Shown here: in pieces, positions 45,927-63,763 of the stretch
Position numbering within the stretch: position 1 is the first letter of the stretch
Layout of the letters: each line of letters starts with the position of its first letter
Origin: Macrocystis pyrifera
Lineage: Eukaryota > Sar > Phaeophyceae > Laminariales > Laminariaceae
Assembly: GCA_031763025.1 (NCBI GenBank)
Contig: JASSKH010000028.1
Location: 6,020,824 to 6,084,823 of the forward strand
Direction: 5' to 3'
Length of the DNA stretch: 64,000 bases
Program-made: the position numbers and the translations under genes
Notes under the pieces: generated by a model
Told to the model about the DNA's origin: nothing
What the model saw: the letters and a program-made list of their open reading frames with translations, nothing else
The model's database searches: none

Positions 45927-46948
45927 TGAACTGTTTGCTGCGACAGGTGCCATCCCCTCCTCCCTGGGCAACATGGCCACGGCGCGTAAAATTTTCCTGA
46001 ACAACAACTGCATCGAGGGCCCCTTGCCCGCGACGCTAGGGAACCTCACCAGCCTAGAGGTATGATGGGTGTGCTTCGTGTGGGATGGATGAGTGATGCG
46101 CATTGAAACTCTTTCTTTTTCTTTTTTTTCTTTTTTTTCTTTTTTTCACGTACGGAGTTGCAATTCCACCTCGCAATAAGGGTTTATGAAGAAATGCGTT
46201 CCTCAGGGATGGTTAATCGGCGTGCACGCGACAACGGGGGGGGAGGAGGGGGGAGGGTGATTTGGCCAGGACTTTTTATCTTTTTTTCTGTGTCGTTGGT
46301 GTTGGTGTTGGTGGTGTTGGTGTTGGTGGCGGTCATTGTGTGGTGGTGGTGGTGGTGGTGGTGGTGGTGGTGGTGGTGATGGTGCTAGCGGTCTTGGTGC
46401 TGTTGCCATCGTTGTTGTCGCTCTTGCCGTTGCTCTTGCTGTCGTTTGTGATACACACATGCTCATGTAGTAAGAGAAGCACACAACGTCAGCCGTCTGC
46501 GTGCGTTAAAAAAATGTCAACTATGTGTGAAGTTTTTTTTTTTTTTTTTTTTTTCGAATCGCCCGCGCACTGTGAAAACACGACCACCGGGTTCTGGTTA
46601 CGCACGCATAGAAGTCGAATTTATGTTCGATTCGACCTTTTCATTATTTTGTTTGTTTGTTTGTTTGTTTGTTTTTTTTTTCCCCCGATTTTTTTGTTTA
46701 TGTTTTTGTATTTTGACCATTTTTGACACCGCCATCCATCCCCTTCCTTCTGTGTTATCGATCGCTCGGTCAGATCCTCAGCCTGCGTCATAATCGGCTC
46801 ATGGGAACCATCCCACCCGAGCTGGGACGACTGAGCCACCTCAAGACGCTCTACATGGAGAAGAACGAGCTGGAGGGGAGGATCCCCGACACCTTCGCCA
46901 ACCTGGCCTCTCTTGAAGAGTTAAACCTGCTCGGCAACAAGTTTCAAG
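41031..46948 (+). CDS. Leucine-rich-repeat protein, five exons (partial gene)
   Basis: Five exons, 41031-41221, 41608-41760, 42191-42285, 45947-46059 and 46774-46948, join in one frame across GT-AG introns (727 coding bases). The product has eight full plant-type 24-residue LRRs (LxxLxLxxNxLxGxIPxxLGxL) and the start of a ninth, the curved scaffold used for protein or ligand binding. An N-terminal segment (QAAWTQQRMMAVSIVLDYHD) precedes the first LRR. Plant-type LRRs of this form occur in receptors, secreted proteins and LRR-GTPases of brown algae. No kinase, GTPase or transmembrane domain is visible here, so its class is open. The first exon (ATG, signal peptide) and the 3' end are not located. 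The third intron (3661 bp) is filled with MITEs and a satellite. Confidence 0.85.
41608..41760 (+). CDS. LRR gene exon b
   Basis: Acceptor GTGCGCAG, donor AG|GTGCGG. Enters and leaves in phase 2 (51 codons). Two repeats, LYLAGNKLVGPIPSTLG and LSLAGNELSGPIPERFG. Confidence 0.88.
42191..42285 (+). CDS. LRR gene exon c
   Basis: Acceptor AAACCCAG, donor GAAG|GTTAGC. Restores serine across the junction and reads LRDNKLSGAIPESLGNLVNL, ending in phase 1. Confidence 0.88.
42430..42513. mobile_element. MITE family C copy in LRR intron
   Basis: TATCACTCTGACCCGAAATA to TTTCCGATCGGAGTGGGTA, 84 bp. Confidence 0.65.
42628..42742. mobile_element. MITE family A copy in LRR intron
   Basis: TCACGGGGGACCGTAGGTAA to CTGTGGTCCCCCGGAA. 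Has a small internal insertion near 42705. Confidence 0.85.
42863..42969. mobile_element. MITE family A copy in LRR intron
   Basis: TTACGGGGGACCCTATTAAA to TTTACTATGGCCCTCCGTAG. Confidence 0.88.
43033..43134. mobile_element. MITE family A copy, right end truncated
   Basis: TTACGGGAGTCCATAGTTAA to TATTTACTATGGTC. The terminal CCCCCGTAA is missing. Confidence 0.82.
43325..43536. mobile_element. MITE family A, middle element of the nest
   Basis: TTACGGGGGTCCATAGTTGA ... CTATTTTTAC, interrupted by the element at 43394, then ACAATATTTGGTCC ... GGTCCCCCGCAA. The right flank is TA; the left is TT, a likely mutated TA. Confidence 0.88.
43394..43498. mobile_element. MITE family A, innermost element of the nest
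   Basis: Complete 105-bp copy, TTACGGGGGTCCATAGTTAA to TTAACTATGGACCCCCGTAA, with TA on each side. Removing it and one TA restores the family sequence TTTTTACTAACAATATTT in the host element. This proves the ends and the TA duplication. Confidence 0.95.
43656..43760. mobile_element. MITE family A copy in LRR intron
   Basis: TTACGGGGGGGCATAGTTAA to TTAACTATGGCCCCCCGTAC, with TA on the left. Confidence 0.9.
43893..43942 (+). mobile_element. Short A-tailed repeat, copy 1
   Basis: TTTATTTTTACC, then AATCCGCCGGAGGATA, then an A22 run. An identical 28-bp body with an A-run occurs at 51963. AAGC precedes the body and AAGC overlaps the end of the A-run, consistent with a short target duplication. 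The source RNA is unknown. Confidence 0.7.
43945..44024. mobile_element. MITE family C copy in LRR intron
   Basis: TATCTGGCCCGAAATATAGG to TTTCGAGACAGAGCGGTGA, 80 bp, directly after the A-tailed repeat. Confidence 0.6.
44221..44325. mobile_element. MITE family A copy in LRR intron
   Basis: TTACGGGGGACCATAGTAAA to TTAACTATGGACCCCCGTAA, 105 bp, TA on both sides. Confidence 0.93.
44813..45190. repeat. Satellite block 1, about 85-97-bp units
   Basis: Four head-to-tail units. Each contains GGTTCTGATTGCTATGTTC (or variant), a CGGTAATAATACGTATTACG palindrome, GGTAATCAGAACTC, CCGTGGAAC and CATGTCACAT. The first and third blocks are inverted copies of each other, so each unit can fold into a hairpin. 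Confidence 0.9.
45508..45655. repeat. Satellite block 2, same unit
   Basis: About one and a half further units of the 44.8-kb satellite, separated from block 1 by about 320 bp of unrelated DNA. Confidence 0.88.
45665..45769. mobile_element. MITE family A copy in LRR intron
   Basis: TGACGGGGGTCCATAGTAAA to TTTACTATGGACCCCCGTAA, TA on both sides. Followed by TACCTGGTA at 45781. Confidence 0.92.
45947..46059 (+). CDS. LRR gene exon d
   Basis: Acceptor TGCGACAG after a CTG-rich run, donor GAG|GTATGA. Reads AIPSSLGNMATARKIFLNNN and a further repeat ending SLE, phase 0. The family-typical Leu is replaced in ARKIFL, a mild variant. Confidence 0.88.
46339..46379. repeat. (GGT)n microsatellite
   Basis: GTG/GGT triplets inside the fourth LRR intron. 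Confidence 0.9.
46774..46948 (+). CDS. LRR gene exon e
   Basis: Acceptor CTCGGTCAG, donor CAAG|GTGTTG. Two full repeats (LSLRHNRLMGTIPPELG and LYMEKNELEGRIPDTFA), then LEELNLLGNKFQ, ending in phase 1. A further exon is required. One weak option starts at 47648 after GCGAGCAG and would end the protein at TAA 47705. Confidence 0.88.
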
Positions 46949-47763
46949 GTGTTGGCAATGGAGGCGGTGGCGTCGGCGGGGGGGGGGGGGGGGGCGTGGC
47001 AGGGGGGGGGTTACCAGACTCGACCGAGCTGTTGTTACGGTTTACTCACGTGCAAGTGATCGCTGACTATAATATAGATGCGCGTGCTTGTTGTTTTTGT
47101 TGTTGTCTGGTGTCAGGCCTCTTGTTGTTTGTTCGTCTATCAATACCAAATGATGCCCTAGAAGTCAAGTGTTCATGGTCGGCGTGTCGTGAGAGATACA
47201 GACACGGAGGCAGTGCAGACAGCATGCGACACCGAGTTTTGGCTCAAATTTTGCACAAAGCGCAAGATGCACTCACCTGTACTTTTTCTTGAGATTTCGT
47301 TGGTTGTCGTGTGCTGGTGTAACGCACGCCGCCTCATCGGCTTGCTTCGCCGACTCCCAGAGTCGAAACGTACGTGCGTGGGGTATATCTGCTAAAAGGG
47401 CGTTTGAGGCGTGCAATAAAACCGAATGTGTTAGCTTTGACGAGAAAGGCGAAGTATTTCAGGTGCGGTGCGCCGTGCAGGTTTAAAATATGTACGAAGT
47501 ATATATATATATATACAGGAACAAATTTCACGTTTTTCATTTGTTCTCCCCCCCCCCCTCCCTCCCTCCCTCCCTCCCTCCCTCCCTCCTCCCTCCCCAC
47601 CTTTCCTGTACAACTCCCTGCCTGCAAACGTGTGAACGCGAGCAGGGAAAGCGGAGACGCGCAACCTGCTCATAGGCCGCCTCCCCAACTGTGTCGTGTA
47701 TGTGTAAGGAAAAAGAAGAAGTGGAAGGGGGGGGGGGGGGGGGGGGGGAGAGAGAGAGAGAGA

Positions 47764-47802
<39 letters not shown>

Positions 47803-48145
47803 CTGTGGGTTTTTTGTGGGATGTTTAAGGTGAGGTGTGTGTTTTTTTTCAGTTGGCGGGGGGGCGGGAGAGAGGAGAGGGGGGAGGGGCTAGATGGTGG
47901 GGTTTTTGGTGGGGGGGGGATTCTGGTGTGTTTTTTATGTTGGAGAGGTGGCTGCTTTTTCTCGTGCGGTCTGGTTGGTGGGTTGGTCGGTGGGGTGAAC
48001 GGGGGTAGGTTTTCCGGCCACGTTTTGTCTCCGTTTTTTTTCTGTCTTTTTAGCGGTGGGCGGGGGTTTCAAGGAGGGGGAGGGGGGGGGGGGGTTAGTC
48101 GCGGGGGTGCCGGAAGAAAGTTGGGCGGGAAGGAGGGGGGCTTCG
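46949..48145. other. G-rich low-complexity DNA downstream of LRR exon e
   Basis: Contains (AT)n at 47501-47515, CCCT repeat at 47550-47592 and G-runs with a (GA)n block at 47727-47801. No convincing next LRR exon is visible. Confidence 0.4.
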
Positions 48146-48229
48146 ATGTCTCCATCGCCACACTGGTGGGCGCTGGTGCTGTTGCTCCTGCTCTGCGCCT
48201 ACGAAGAGATAAGAGGCTGGAACGCTAAG
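48146..48229 (+). CDS. Possible signal-peptide or membrane-anchor exon
   Basis: ATG at 48146 opens MSPSPHWWALVLLLLLCAYE..., 28 codons up to AAG|GTATGA. The hydrophobic WWALVLLLLLCAY core resembles a signal peptide or a single membrane helix. It could be the first exon of a secreted protein or, if spliced in, a membrane anchor of the LRR gene. No partner exon is identified, so this is a weak call. Confidence 0.25.
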
Positions 48230-48357
48230 GTATGATCCTGGCGGATGTTTTGGCGAAAAGCCACTCGCTCCAGCGGCGATCTATACGCACGGTGCCATTT
48301 CATCGACCCACCCACCTACCCCGCCTTCCCACCAACCACCGTCATTCACCTCAACGG

Positions 48358-48515
48358 ACTACGGGGTGAGTGATGGCTGGGCTTGGCTGGGCTGGGCTAG
48401 GCTGGTCGGGGGGCTGGGCTAGGCTGGGCTGGGCTGGGCTGGGCGAGGGGCTGATCTGGACTGGCCTGGACTGGGCTGCGCCGAGCAGCTGGGCTGGGCT
48501 GGGTTAGGCGTGGGG
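48358..48515. repeat. GGGCT-type pentamer repeat
   Basis: Degenerate (GGGCT)n/(GGCTA)n run on the plus strand. Confidence 0.85.
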
Positions 48516-48796
48516 TGGGGTCGGACGGGGACTGTTTATTTTTTAGAATGGGGAGTGAAACAACCCCTCACCTTCCCCAGGCCCTGACCCCAACCCCGAC
48601 TCCCGCCGACCCCCCCCGTACCCCGTCTCCTCCGCCTTCCTCCGTCCTCCAAGGGCGGAGTAGAGAGTGACAGAAGTAGCAGAGGCGGTTAGCATGGCAA
48701 CAGCGTATTGTCGGGAGGGAAGGGATGGAGGGAGAGAGGGAAGGGTTGGTCGGGTAAAGTAAACGTATTCTCGAGTCGCCCCCCCCCCCCCGGCCT

Positions 48797-48863
48797 GCGG
48801 TGCTCCGTCTCGAAAGGGATGGCGGGGTCAACGGTCAAATGACCGAGGTAGGCAATGATTACG

Positions 48864-48894
<31 letters not shown>
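48797..48894 (+). mobile_element. LINE 3' end only, poly(C) tail
   Basis: Contains the LINE terminal block GGTGCTCCGTCTCGAAAGGG, then GGTCAAATGACCGAGGTAGG and a C-run (48865-48893). It is a severely 5'-truncated insertion or a remnant. Confidence 0.75.
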
Positions 48895-48895
<1 letters not shown>

Positions 48896-48957
48896 CCCTA
48901 CCCTGCTACCCCAAGAAGGAACGGTCTCAGGTCTGACACCGAAGCTCCTTATTCTCG

Positions 48958-49205
48958 GGGGGGGGGGGGAGGGGCGTGCTCGATGTCATGCATGGCCGTA
49001 GTCGTATGTATGACCATAGACACTCGCATCCCTACAACGCCGGGACGGAGCACGTCGGGTTTTCACCGAGCAGGCAGACATTGCTTGCACCAAGCAAGCG
49101 CGAAGCGAAACGTGGGGTGTTTGGGCGAGTCGCATGAAAGGGTGAGCCGCATCCTACTAAGAACAGCGTGTGAGGCGGATTTTCTTGCATATGGATGGCA
49201 GGGTC
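48958..49205 (-). mobile_element. SINE-like element copy 5, minus strand
   Basis: Tail G-run at 48958-48974, then the conserved body (GGAGCACGTCGGGTTTTCACC, CAGGCAGACATTGCTTG, GGGCGAGTCGCATGAAAGGG) out to the 5' part CTTGCATATGGATGGCAGGG. It is tail-to-tail with the LINE remnant at 48797-48894. Confidence 0.85.
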
Positions 49206-50214
49206 AATGAGTTCATTCATTTTCTGGATGTGGCCACTTCCAGAGAGGGCGATGGGTTCACTATGTAGCTGCCTACAGCAGTAGTGGGTGCCTCACCGTA
49301 TATACGCTACGTTGATACGATCATCTCCCCCTTGTGCGGAGTTAGGGTTCTCCCCGCACAAAAAATGATCTAACTCGACCGCCCGCCGTGGTGACCGCAA
49401 ACGAAAAAAACAAACAAACAAAAACGGTACCCTGGTTGTCTAGCTCACGCAGTGTGAGGATTGTCTCACGAACGCATCGTCGCCAACCGACGCCAACCCA
49501 ACCTGTATACACCAGGTATATAATATAGGGGTGGGGCGGGGAGGAGAGGGGAGGTTGAGATCGGGTGGAACGTGGTTTTGTTTTTGAATCAGGCGCTGGC
49601 CTACATTTTCATTACGACCGTTTTCTTGGGTTTCAAAAAAAAAAATCCCCCCTCCCATCAAGAAAAAGTTTGCAGGCGACTCGACCGCATCCGAATATTT
49701 GAGGATGATCACATGTTGTATGGTGTAATTTCTTGCGATCAGAACTGAAATCAAATATGTTTTTTTTTTTTTCAATGCGGTGCAGCGTTTGAGGGTTGAC
49801 GGTCGGTAGTGGGCAGGTAGGCAGGGTAGGTATGTGTAGCCGGTAGGTTACACTCCATCATTGCCCAGTTGGGATCACCTACGGTGTTATCTCTACTCAG
49901 TTCAATTCAGTTCTTCTTTTGAAAAAAAAAAAAAATCTTTTCGGTGAGGTGGGGTGAGGGTGGGGTGGGGGGGGGGGGGGGGTGCGGGTAGGGTGGAGCT
50001 GAGCAGGTCCGAGCGGAGCCGAGAGAAAGTGAAAACGAAAAATGAATTAAAAGACTTGTTGCCTAGCTTCTGTCGGGAACATGCCATGGCCGAGAGGGTG
50101 GGTTAGTCAGTTGGTTTGCTTGCCTCATGGAATAGTACGGTCTTTTGGAGGCGATAGCCACGGCGGGGGGCAGATTGGGCAGGGGGCAGATGTGGGAGGG
50201 AGGGAAAGGGGCGT

Positions 50215-50246
<32 letters not shown>

Positions 50247-51954
50247 ATCATCCATAAAGGGTGATGATATGGGGATGTTTTTTTTTCATGTATTGTAGAT
50301 GTAAACCACGGTTGAGCTTACCGATTGGGCTCGAAGGGGGCGGGGTGGAAACCCCGGAGGCGAGATGGTTGCGGGGGGCGGGGGATTGAGGAAAAACCTT
50401 GGTGTAATTGCATCGAGGTTGTAAAGGATTCTATAAACGTGTGAACTATGTCAGCGGCTACGATTATGGTGGGGGAGGAGAGGGATGGGATGGGGGGGGG
50501 CACGGGGACGAGGAGGAAGGGGAGGAGGAGGAGGAGCGCGACGGGGTATGAAATGCGTGTTTTGTCCTGGTGTTGGTTTTGTGTTTTGGTGCGGTTTTCG
50601 GACGGGTTTGTTTTCGCGCCGTGGCCCAACGCGCTCTGGAAGGCTCCACGATTTTTGCTGCGGGAGTAGAATTATATTAATTAATCGCTTTTGCCTGCCT
50701 GCCCGCTGCGTGTTTCACGTTTTATAGGCTTAGCATATGGGCTGGAAATCAAGCCACAAGGAATGATCAACTCCACTCGCTTCTGCACTGCACCGCCAAA
50801 ACCGCACAGCACCGCACAGCACAGCATCGTAAAAGAAAAGACAGCTTTCTTCTCAATATCATAACCGCACCGTACCGACTGGCTGTTTTTTTTTTTTGTT
50901 CCTTTCGGTGATTTGCATTCGGTGTTTTGAAGTCGTTTTTTTTTTTACATTCGGTGCTTTGTATTCATTATGTAGTTTGCCTTCGATGCTTTGTGTTCGG
51001 TGTTTTAAAAGTCGGTACTTTGCCTTCGGTGGTTTGTATTCGGTAATTGGTATCCGATTATATGTATTCGGTATACTTTGGGTTCGATACTTTGCACGTG
51101 TTTTGTTTCATCCGGCATTTATTTGGTATTTCTTCAATTTCCGGCTGACTAGATAATTACGATTTGTTCGGCAGAAGGAGAGGCAACGAACGACGTGTTG
51201 GTTTCTCAGTGTTCCTTGGTGGATTGCTCAAGTCGACCGTGGCGCGTGCGCCTTTGGTGCTGCTCGCTGCTGCTGCTGCTATAGCCACAGCTGCTGCTTG
51301 CTATTATCGTTGCTGGTATTATTGCTGCTGCTTGCTCAATGACATGCTCCTTTCGGCCCTAAAAAAGCTTTTGATGCGACGGTCCTCTTGTGTTTCGCGG
51401 ATGACAACGTCGTTACTGATGACCGTCATCATCCCGATTGTGGACAAACGACGATGATAATGATGATGATGACTGTTGATGTTCATCATGATCAATCAGC
51501 TCATGGGTCACATTTTGAAAATTGCCCTTTTTTTTTTTTTTTGGGCGATTGCGATTGGCGGTGACAACAAAGTTGATGATGGTGGGGAGGTTTTTTTTAA
51601 TCATGGTTTGGCGGCGCGCAGGGCACACGCGGGAGGAGAAAAGCTGAGAGTTGGCGCAAGCCATTCGCTATGGTAATGGTGTCGGTGTTGATGTCGACTA
51701 TCGATCTCCGTCGCTGTATTTTGTTGGCGTCAATCGTTTGGGAGTTTACTCCGGGGGTTGCGTGTGGCGGAGGTTCTAAACGTCTCCGGCCGATCCAATC
51801 AACACTGCAATCGATAATCGCACTCACTTGCGAACGCATTTTTTTCAATCAGCGGAAACTATACTGCGCGTATTCTCCGGTTCACTGGAGAAGTGACCCC
51901 GTCACCCGACAAAAACGCCATAATGCGGTATTTGCCGTCGTTTTTTTTTTTATT
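49206..51954. other. No gene supported
   Basis: Contains a G-run (50216-50245), A-runs, and a degenerate TTCGGTG(C/T)TTTG repeat at about 50905-51105. ORFs are short or homopolymeric. Confidence 0.45.
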
Positions 51955-51962
51955 AAGTAAGC

Positions 51963-52007
51963 TTTATTTTTACCAATCCGCCGGAGGATAAAAAAAAAAA
52001 AAAAAAA
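51963..52007 (+). mobile_element. Short A-tailed repeat, copy 2, with 8-bp TSD
   Basis: Same 28-bp body as at 43893 (TTTATTTTTACC ... GGAGGATA) plus an A-run. AAGTAAGC lies immediately before (51955-51962) and again at the end of the A-run (52008-52015). Body, A-tail and target duplication are the marks of target-primed reverse transcription of a small RNA. Confidence 0.75.
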
Positions 52008-52419
52008 AAGTAAGCCAGTTGACGGTAGAAAAACAGCTCAAAAGGCCCAACAAACTCAAGTAAATAGGGAGATAACGTTTTCTGACACGTGCGTACCGTT
52101 TCCTGCCAAACGGCCCCAAGACTCCAAAAAATACCGGGATATAAACGCTGCCTACGAAAGCTACTATTAATAGAGCTCTAGTTTTTCAACTTGCATCAAG
52201 AAACACTGCTAAAGACCCAAGTGACCACAAGCCAGTATCGGCACGGCCAGAGAACAATGGGCGAAAAAAAGCGGCAAGGTGCTGAACGGCAGGATCCGCG
52301 GGGTGGATTCGCGGGTCAGCAGGAAAACGACCAGTTATTGATAGTTGCGGGGCAAGGTGGCCCGCGACCCGTGACATACCACACCACCCGTACGGCGTGT
52401 ATCCCTGGTCACATGACCC

Positions 52420-52626
52420 GTCCCGACCCGACCCGTGATATTTTTGACACGTCCCCGGAGCAACATACCATATGCGTGTGATGCCCGCGTGCGTGTGTGT
52501 GTGATATACATTACATGAAGAAATCGTTTCATATTTCTTTCGTTCTTCGGGGGCGTGTTTAGTGAACCTGTGTGGGCGTTTCGCCCCGACCTGCAAGATT
52601 ATCGATGCTGATGATCACGCCTGGTA

Positions 52627-52670
<44 letters not shown>

Positions 52671-53230
52671 CGAGTACGGCTTTAGAATCTACAGCAGTGG
52701 TACGAAACCTTTTAGGTAGGTGACGGTTGAGTGCAGTCCCTTTTCCGCCGCTGGGAGAGGAGAGTGCAGCGGGGGGTGCCTAGCCGCTTTGACTCTCACA
52801 CGTATTCTTGGCCCTCCGCGCATACAGCAGCAGCTGCGCCTCTACAGCAAAATATCGGAGATAGCTATTGTACGACGCGGTAGTATACACGTCGTTGTTC
52901 GCCGTATCCGGCCAGCCTCGCCGTTACACTGATCCCACCCGACCATATTTCACTTTTAGAATCTGACCCGGCCCGGCCCGGCCCGGCCCGGCCCGTGATA
53001 TTTTGAACACGTGAACACGCCCTCACTATTTACGGGGGTCCATAGGTAACGGGGCCAAAATTTGTTAGTAAAAATAGGTAAATATATAGGTTTTTATGTA
53101 TACCATAGGTCCTATTAACTATGGACCCCCGTAATAATCATGTTAGGTCCTGAATAGAACGGGCCCGACCCGTAAGGTTTTGAACATCTCCCGACCCGAC
53201 CCGACCCGACCCGACCCGTGATATTGTTAA
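52420..53230. repeat. Dispersed GACCC/GGCCC pentamer blocks with shared downstream motif
   Basis: Blocks of (GACCC)n or (GGCCC)n at about 52420, 52965 and 53187 are each followed by CCCGTGATATT and, in two cases, T(G)ACACGT or TGAACACGT. The related block near 53163 has GGTTTTGAACATC. A MITE family A copy (53030) splits the array. A (TTA)n run lies at 52627-52670. Confidence 0.7.
53030..53134. mobile_element. MITE family A copy
   Basis: TTACGGGGGTCCATAGGTAA to TTAACTATGGACCCCCGTAA, TA on the right. Confidence 0.92.
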
Positions 53231-54137
53231 ACCTCTTCAACCGTGAACAGCCCTGACTTTTGTGCTGATGATGGTTTCAGCAATATCATCTGTGAACAAA
53301 AACTGCCATCGTATACCTGGTATTATTGTTATCATAAATAATGGCGGTCATTCATCGTCGAAAACTTTACAACACTCTCCCGACATCAACAAAAGGTACA
53401 GCAGTACGTAAAAAAGCTATTGAAAACATTGCACCCGAGTGGACCAAATGTACCCGGTACACATTCCAACAAAAAAAAAAAAAACACCATTCCCCTAGTT
53501 TCAACTGGAGTCTCTTTTCCCTTACTGCAACAACTGCCGTCCGTCGCAACGATGAACTAAAAAAAAAAAATGGGAGATACCACGGATCTAAATCCTTCAG
53601 CAGGGCAGATCAGATATATTCCCGATCTGTATGATCTGTAGCTCATGCTGCTTGGTGGAAGCCGTAAATTCCGCGTGATCTATATATAATACTGCAGTAG
53701 TACACGTTTCGTGGGTTGGAGCTGTACCAAGGCAGGTCCCGCGCAACAGCAGTACCGCGGATGTCTCGTCACGGCAGGCCTAGGAAGAATCCAGACGACC
53801 TACCACTCACTCTATGCAGCTCGTGTCTCTGTCCGATTATTTATGCCCAACGTTTTCCCATCGATCGTTTCCGATCGAAAGACAGCAAAAATGTGGCAAA
53901 ACCATCTACCTATATAAAAACTCACCACGCGCCTGAATCTCGCAACCTTGAGAGCATCATAGAATATACATGTATATATATATGTATGTATGTATTCGAA
54001 TGAATAGCCCCCCCTCCCTCACAACGATCCGATCCCGAAACACGAGACGCTTAAACCGCGACAAAAAAAAAACGGGAAAACTCGATACCTATGGCACACC
54101 TCCCCCCCCCCCCCCCCCCCTCGGCAGGCACCAACGG
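53135..54137. other. No gene supported
   Basis: AT-rich unique DNA with A-runs and one TACCTGGTA (53314). Confidence 0.45.
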
Positions 54138-54244
54138 TTGACTCTTTCAGTACTGCAGTAGTCCCGTTTTGGGGACAAATTAGTTGGAATTAGAGTGGTT
54201 TGTTCCCAAAATGGAAACGGGACTGCAGTTCTAAAAAGGTCAAC
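54138..54244. mobile_element. MITE family B copy
   Basis: TTGACTCTTTCAGTACTGCA to GCAGTTCTAAAAAGGTCAA, with GGGGACAAA and TTTGTTCCC arms. Confidence 0.75.
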
Positions 54245-55129
54245 CTGCTCTTGTGTGGGCTAGCTGTCTTCACATCACACCCCCCCCCCCCCCCCCCCTC
54301 TATTTTCACCCAACACCATCGGTACGCCCAGCGTCCGTCCTGGTTGCTCGTCCTAGGGAGATGAATAATAGGTAAGTCTCCTGACAAACAAACAAAAAAA
54401 CATCATACAGACTCAAAAGACATGAATAATATTTTCAACACCCATCAACAGCGGCACTCGCACCGCACTGTTCCGGGATCACAATGTGTCAACATTATCT
54501 CCCAGCATGCGCGTATGCACGTGGTCACAGACCGCGAGAAAAGAGAAGGAAACGAAACTATTCGTAGTAGTCGCACGACTGTAATCGAGGCAAGTACTGT
54601 ACAGTAAGCAAACGATATATGTCAACGTACTGGGTACGAAGGCACAACACAACAGCCCGAATAAAAAACACATAGAAGAAAAAAAAAAAAAACAAAAACA
54701 AAAACAAAAACAAAAACAAAAACCAAAGAAGTGTTGCGAAAAATACCCCCCCCCCACAAATTGCAAGCGCGTAGTTTCGTCCCCCAAGATGTGGATGGAT
54801 TTCCGAGAGGGCTTAAGTTAGAGCTCCTTTGGGTGCCTGCCCTGTGTGGCGAGTCCCACCCGAACACCCAAGAATTTATATACTCCTAGATTTTCGGGTT
54901 TCGGGCCACTGCCGGAACATGGGGGCGTTGGTGGCATATTCCGTTGGCGTGTCTCAGCGGGGGTACGTACTCAGGCTCCTGTAAACTCCATGCACTTCAG
55001 TAAAACAAAAAAAGTGGGTGCAGCAGTAAAAGGGTTGATATCCTCTTCTCTAACCCCCCCCCTGACCACCCCCCCCCTCCCCCGCCCCCCAACCCCCCCC
55101 CCCCCCCCCCCAACCCAATACGACTAGAG
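54245..55129. other. No gene supported
   Basis: C-runs (54281-54298, 55050-55112) and an (AAAAAC)n run at 54690-54725. No exon-like frame. Confidence 0.45.
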
Positions 55130-55166
55130 GCCATGCATGATATCGAGTAGACCCCCCCCCCCCCCA
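55130..55166 (+). mobile_element. SINE-like 3' terminus, fragment
   Basis: GGCCATGCATGATATCGAGTA followed by a C-run. This is only the last part of the SINE-like family. Confidence 0.65.
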
Positions 55167-55215
55167 CCGTCTCCCCAATAACTTGGAACTATAAATAGCG
55201 ACATTCAACGAACTA

Positions 55216-55321
55216 TTACGGGGGGGCCATAGTAAATAGGACCAGATATTGTTGGTAAAAATGCGAAAATATATGGGTGTTTGTGTGCACCGTAGGTCTT
55301 ATCAACTATGGTCCCCCGTCA
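55216..55321. mobile_element. MITE family A copy
   Basis: TTACGGGGGGGCCATAGTAAA-type left end to CTATGGTCCCCCGTCA, TA on both sides. Confidence 0.9.
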
Positions 55322-55593
55322 TAGCTGTACTTGTCCACGACAGGATGTTCCGAGTTGTATTCGATATTTTCCGTATTTCCCTCTCCTGCTGCTTAAAACG
55401 GGAAAAAAAAAAACTACCATGGTATGTATCGTACGAGTCCCTTCTCCTCTTGCCCTTCCTACCCCCGCCCTCCCCCCCCCCCAAAAAAAAAAACACACGC
55501 ACACACATTTCAGTCCTCTTCCTCTTCCCCTTTTACTCTCCCTCTCTCTCCCTCACCCCCTCCCCCGCCCCCCGAAAAAAAAAAACGCCTTTT

Positions 55594-63763
<8,170 letters not shown>

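Noticed and set aside
47648..47707. Terminal exon of the LRR gene
   Set aside because: The phase fits, but the acceptor lacks a pyrimidine tract and the peptide (GRLPNCVVYV) is not LRR-like. Kept only as a note.
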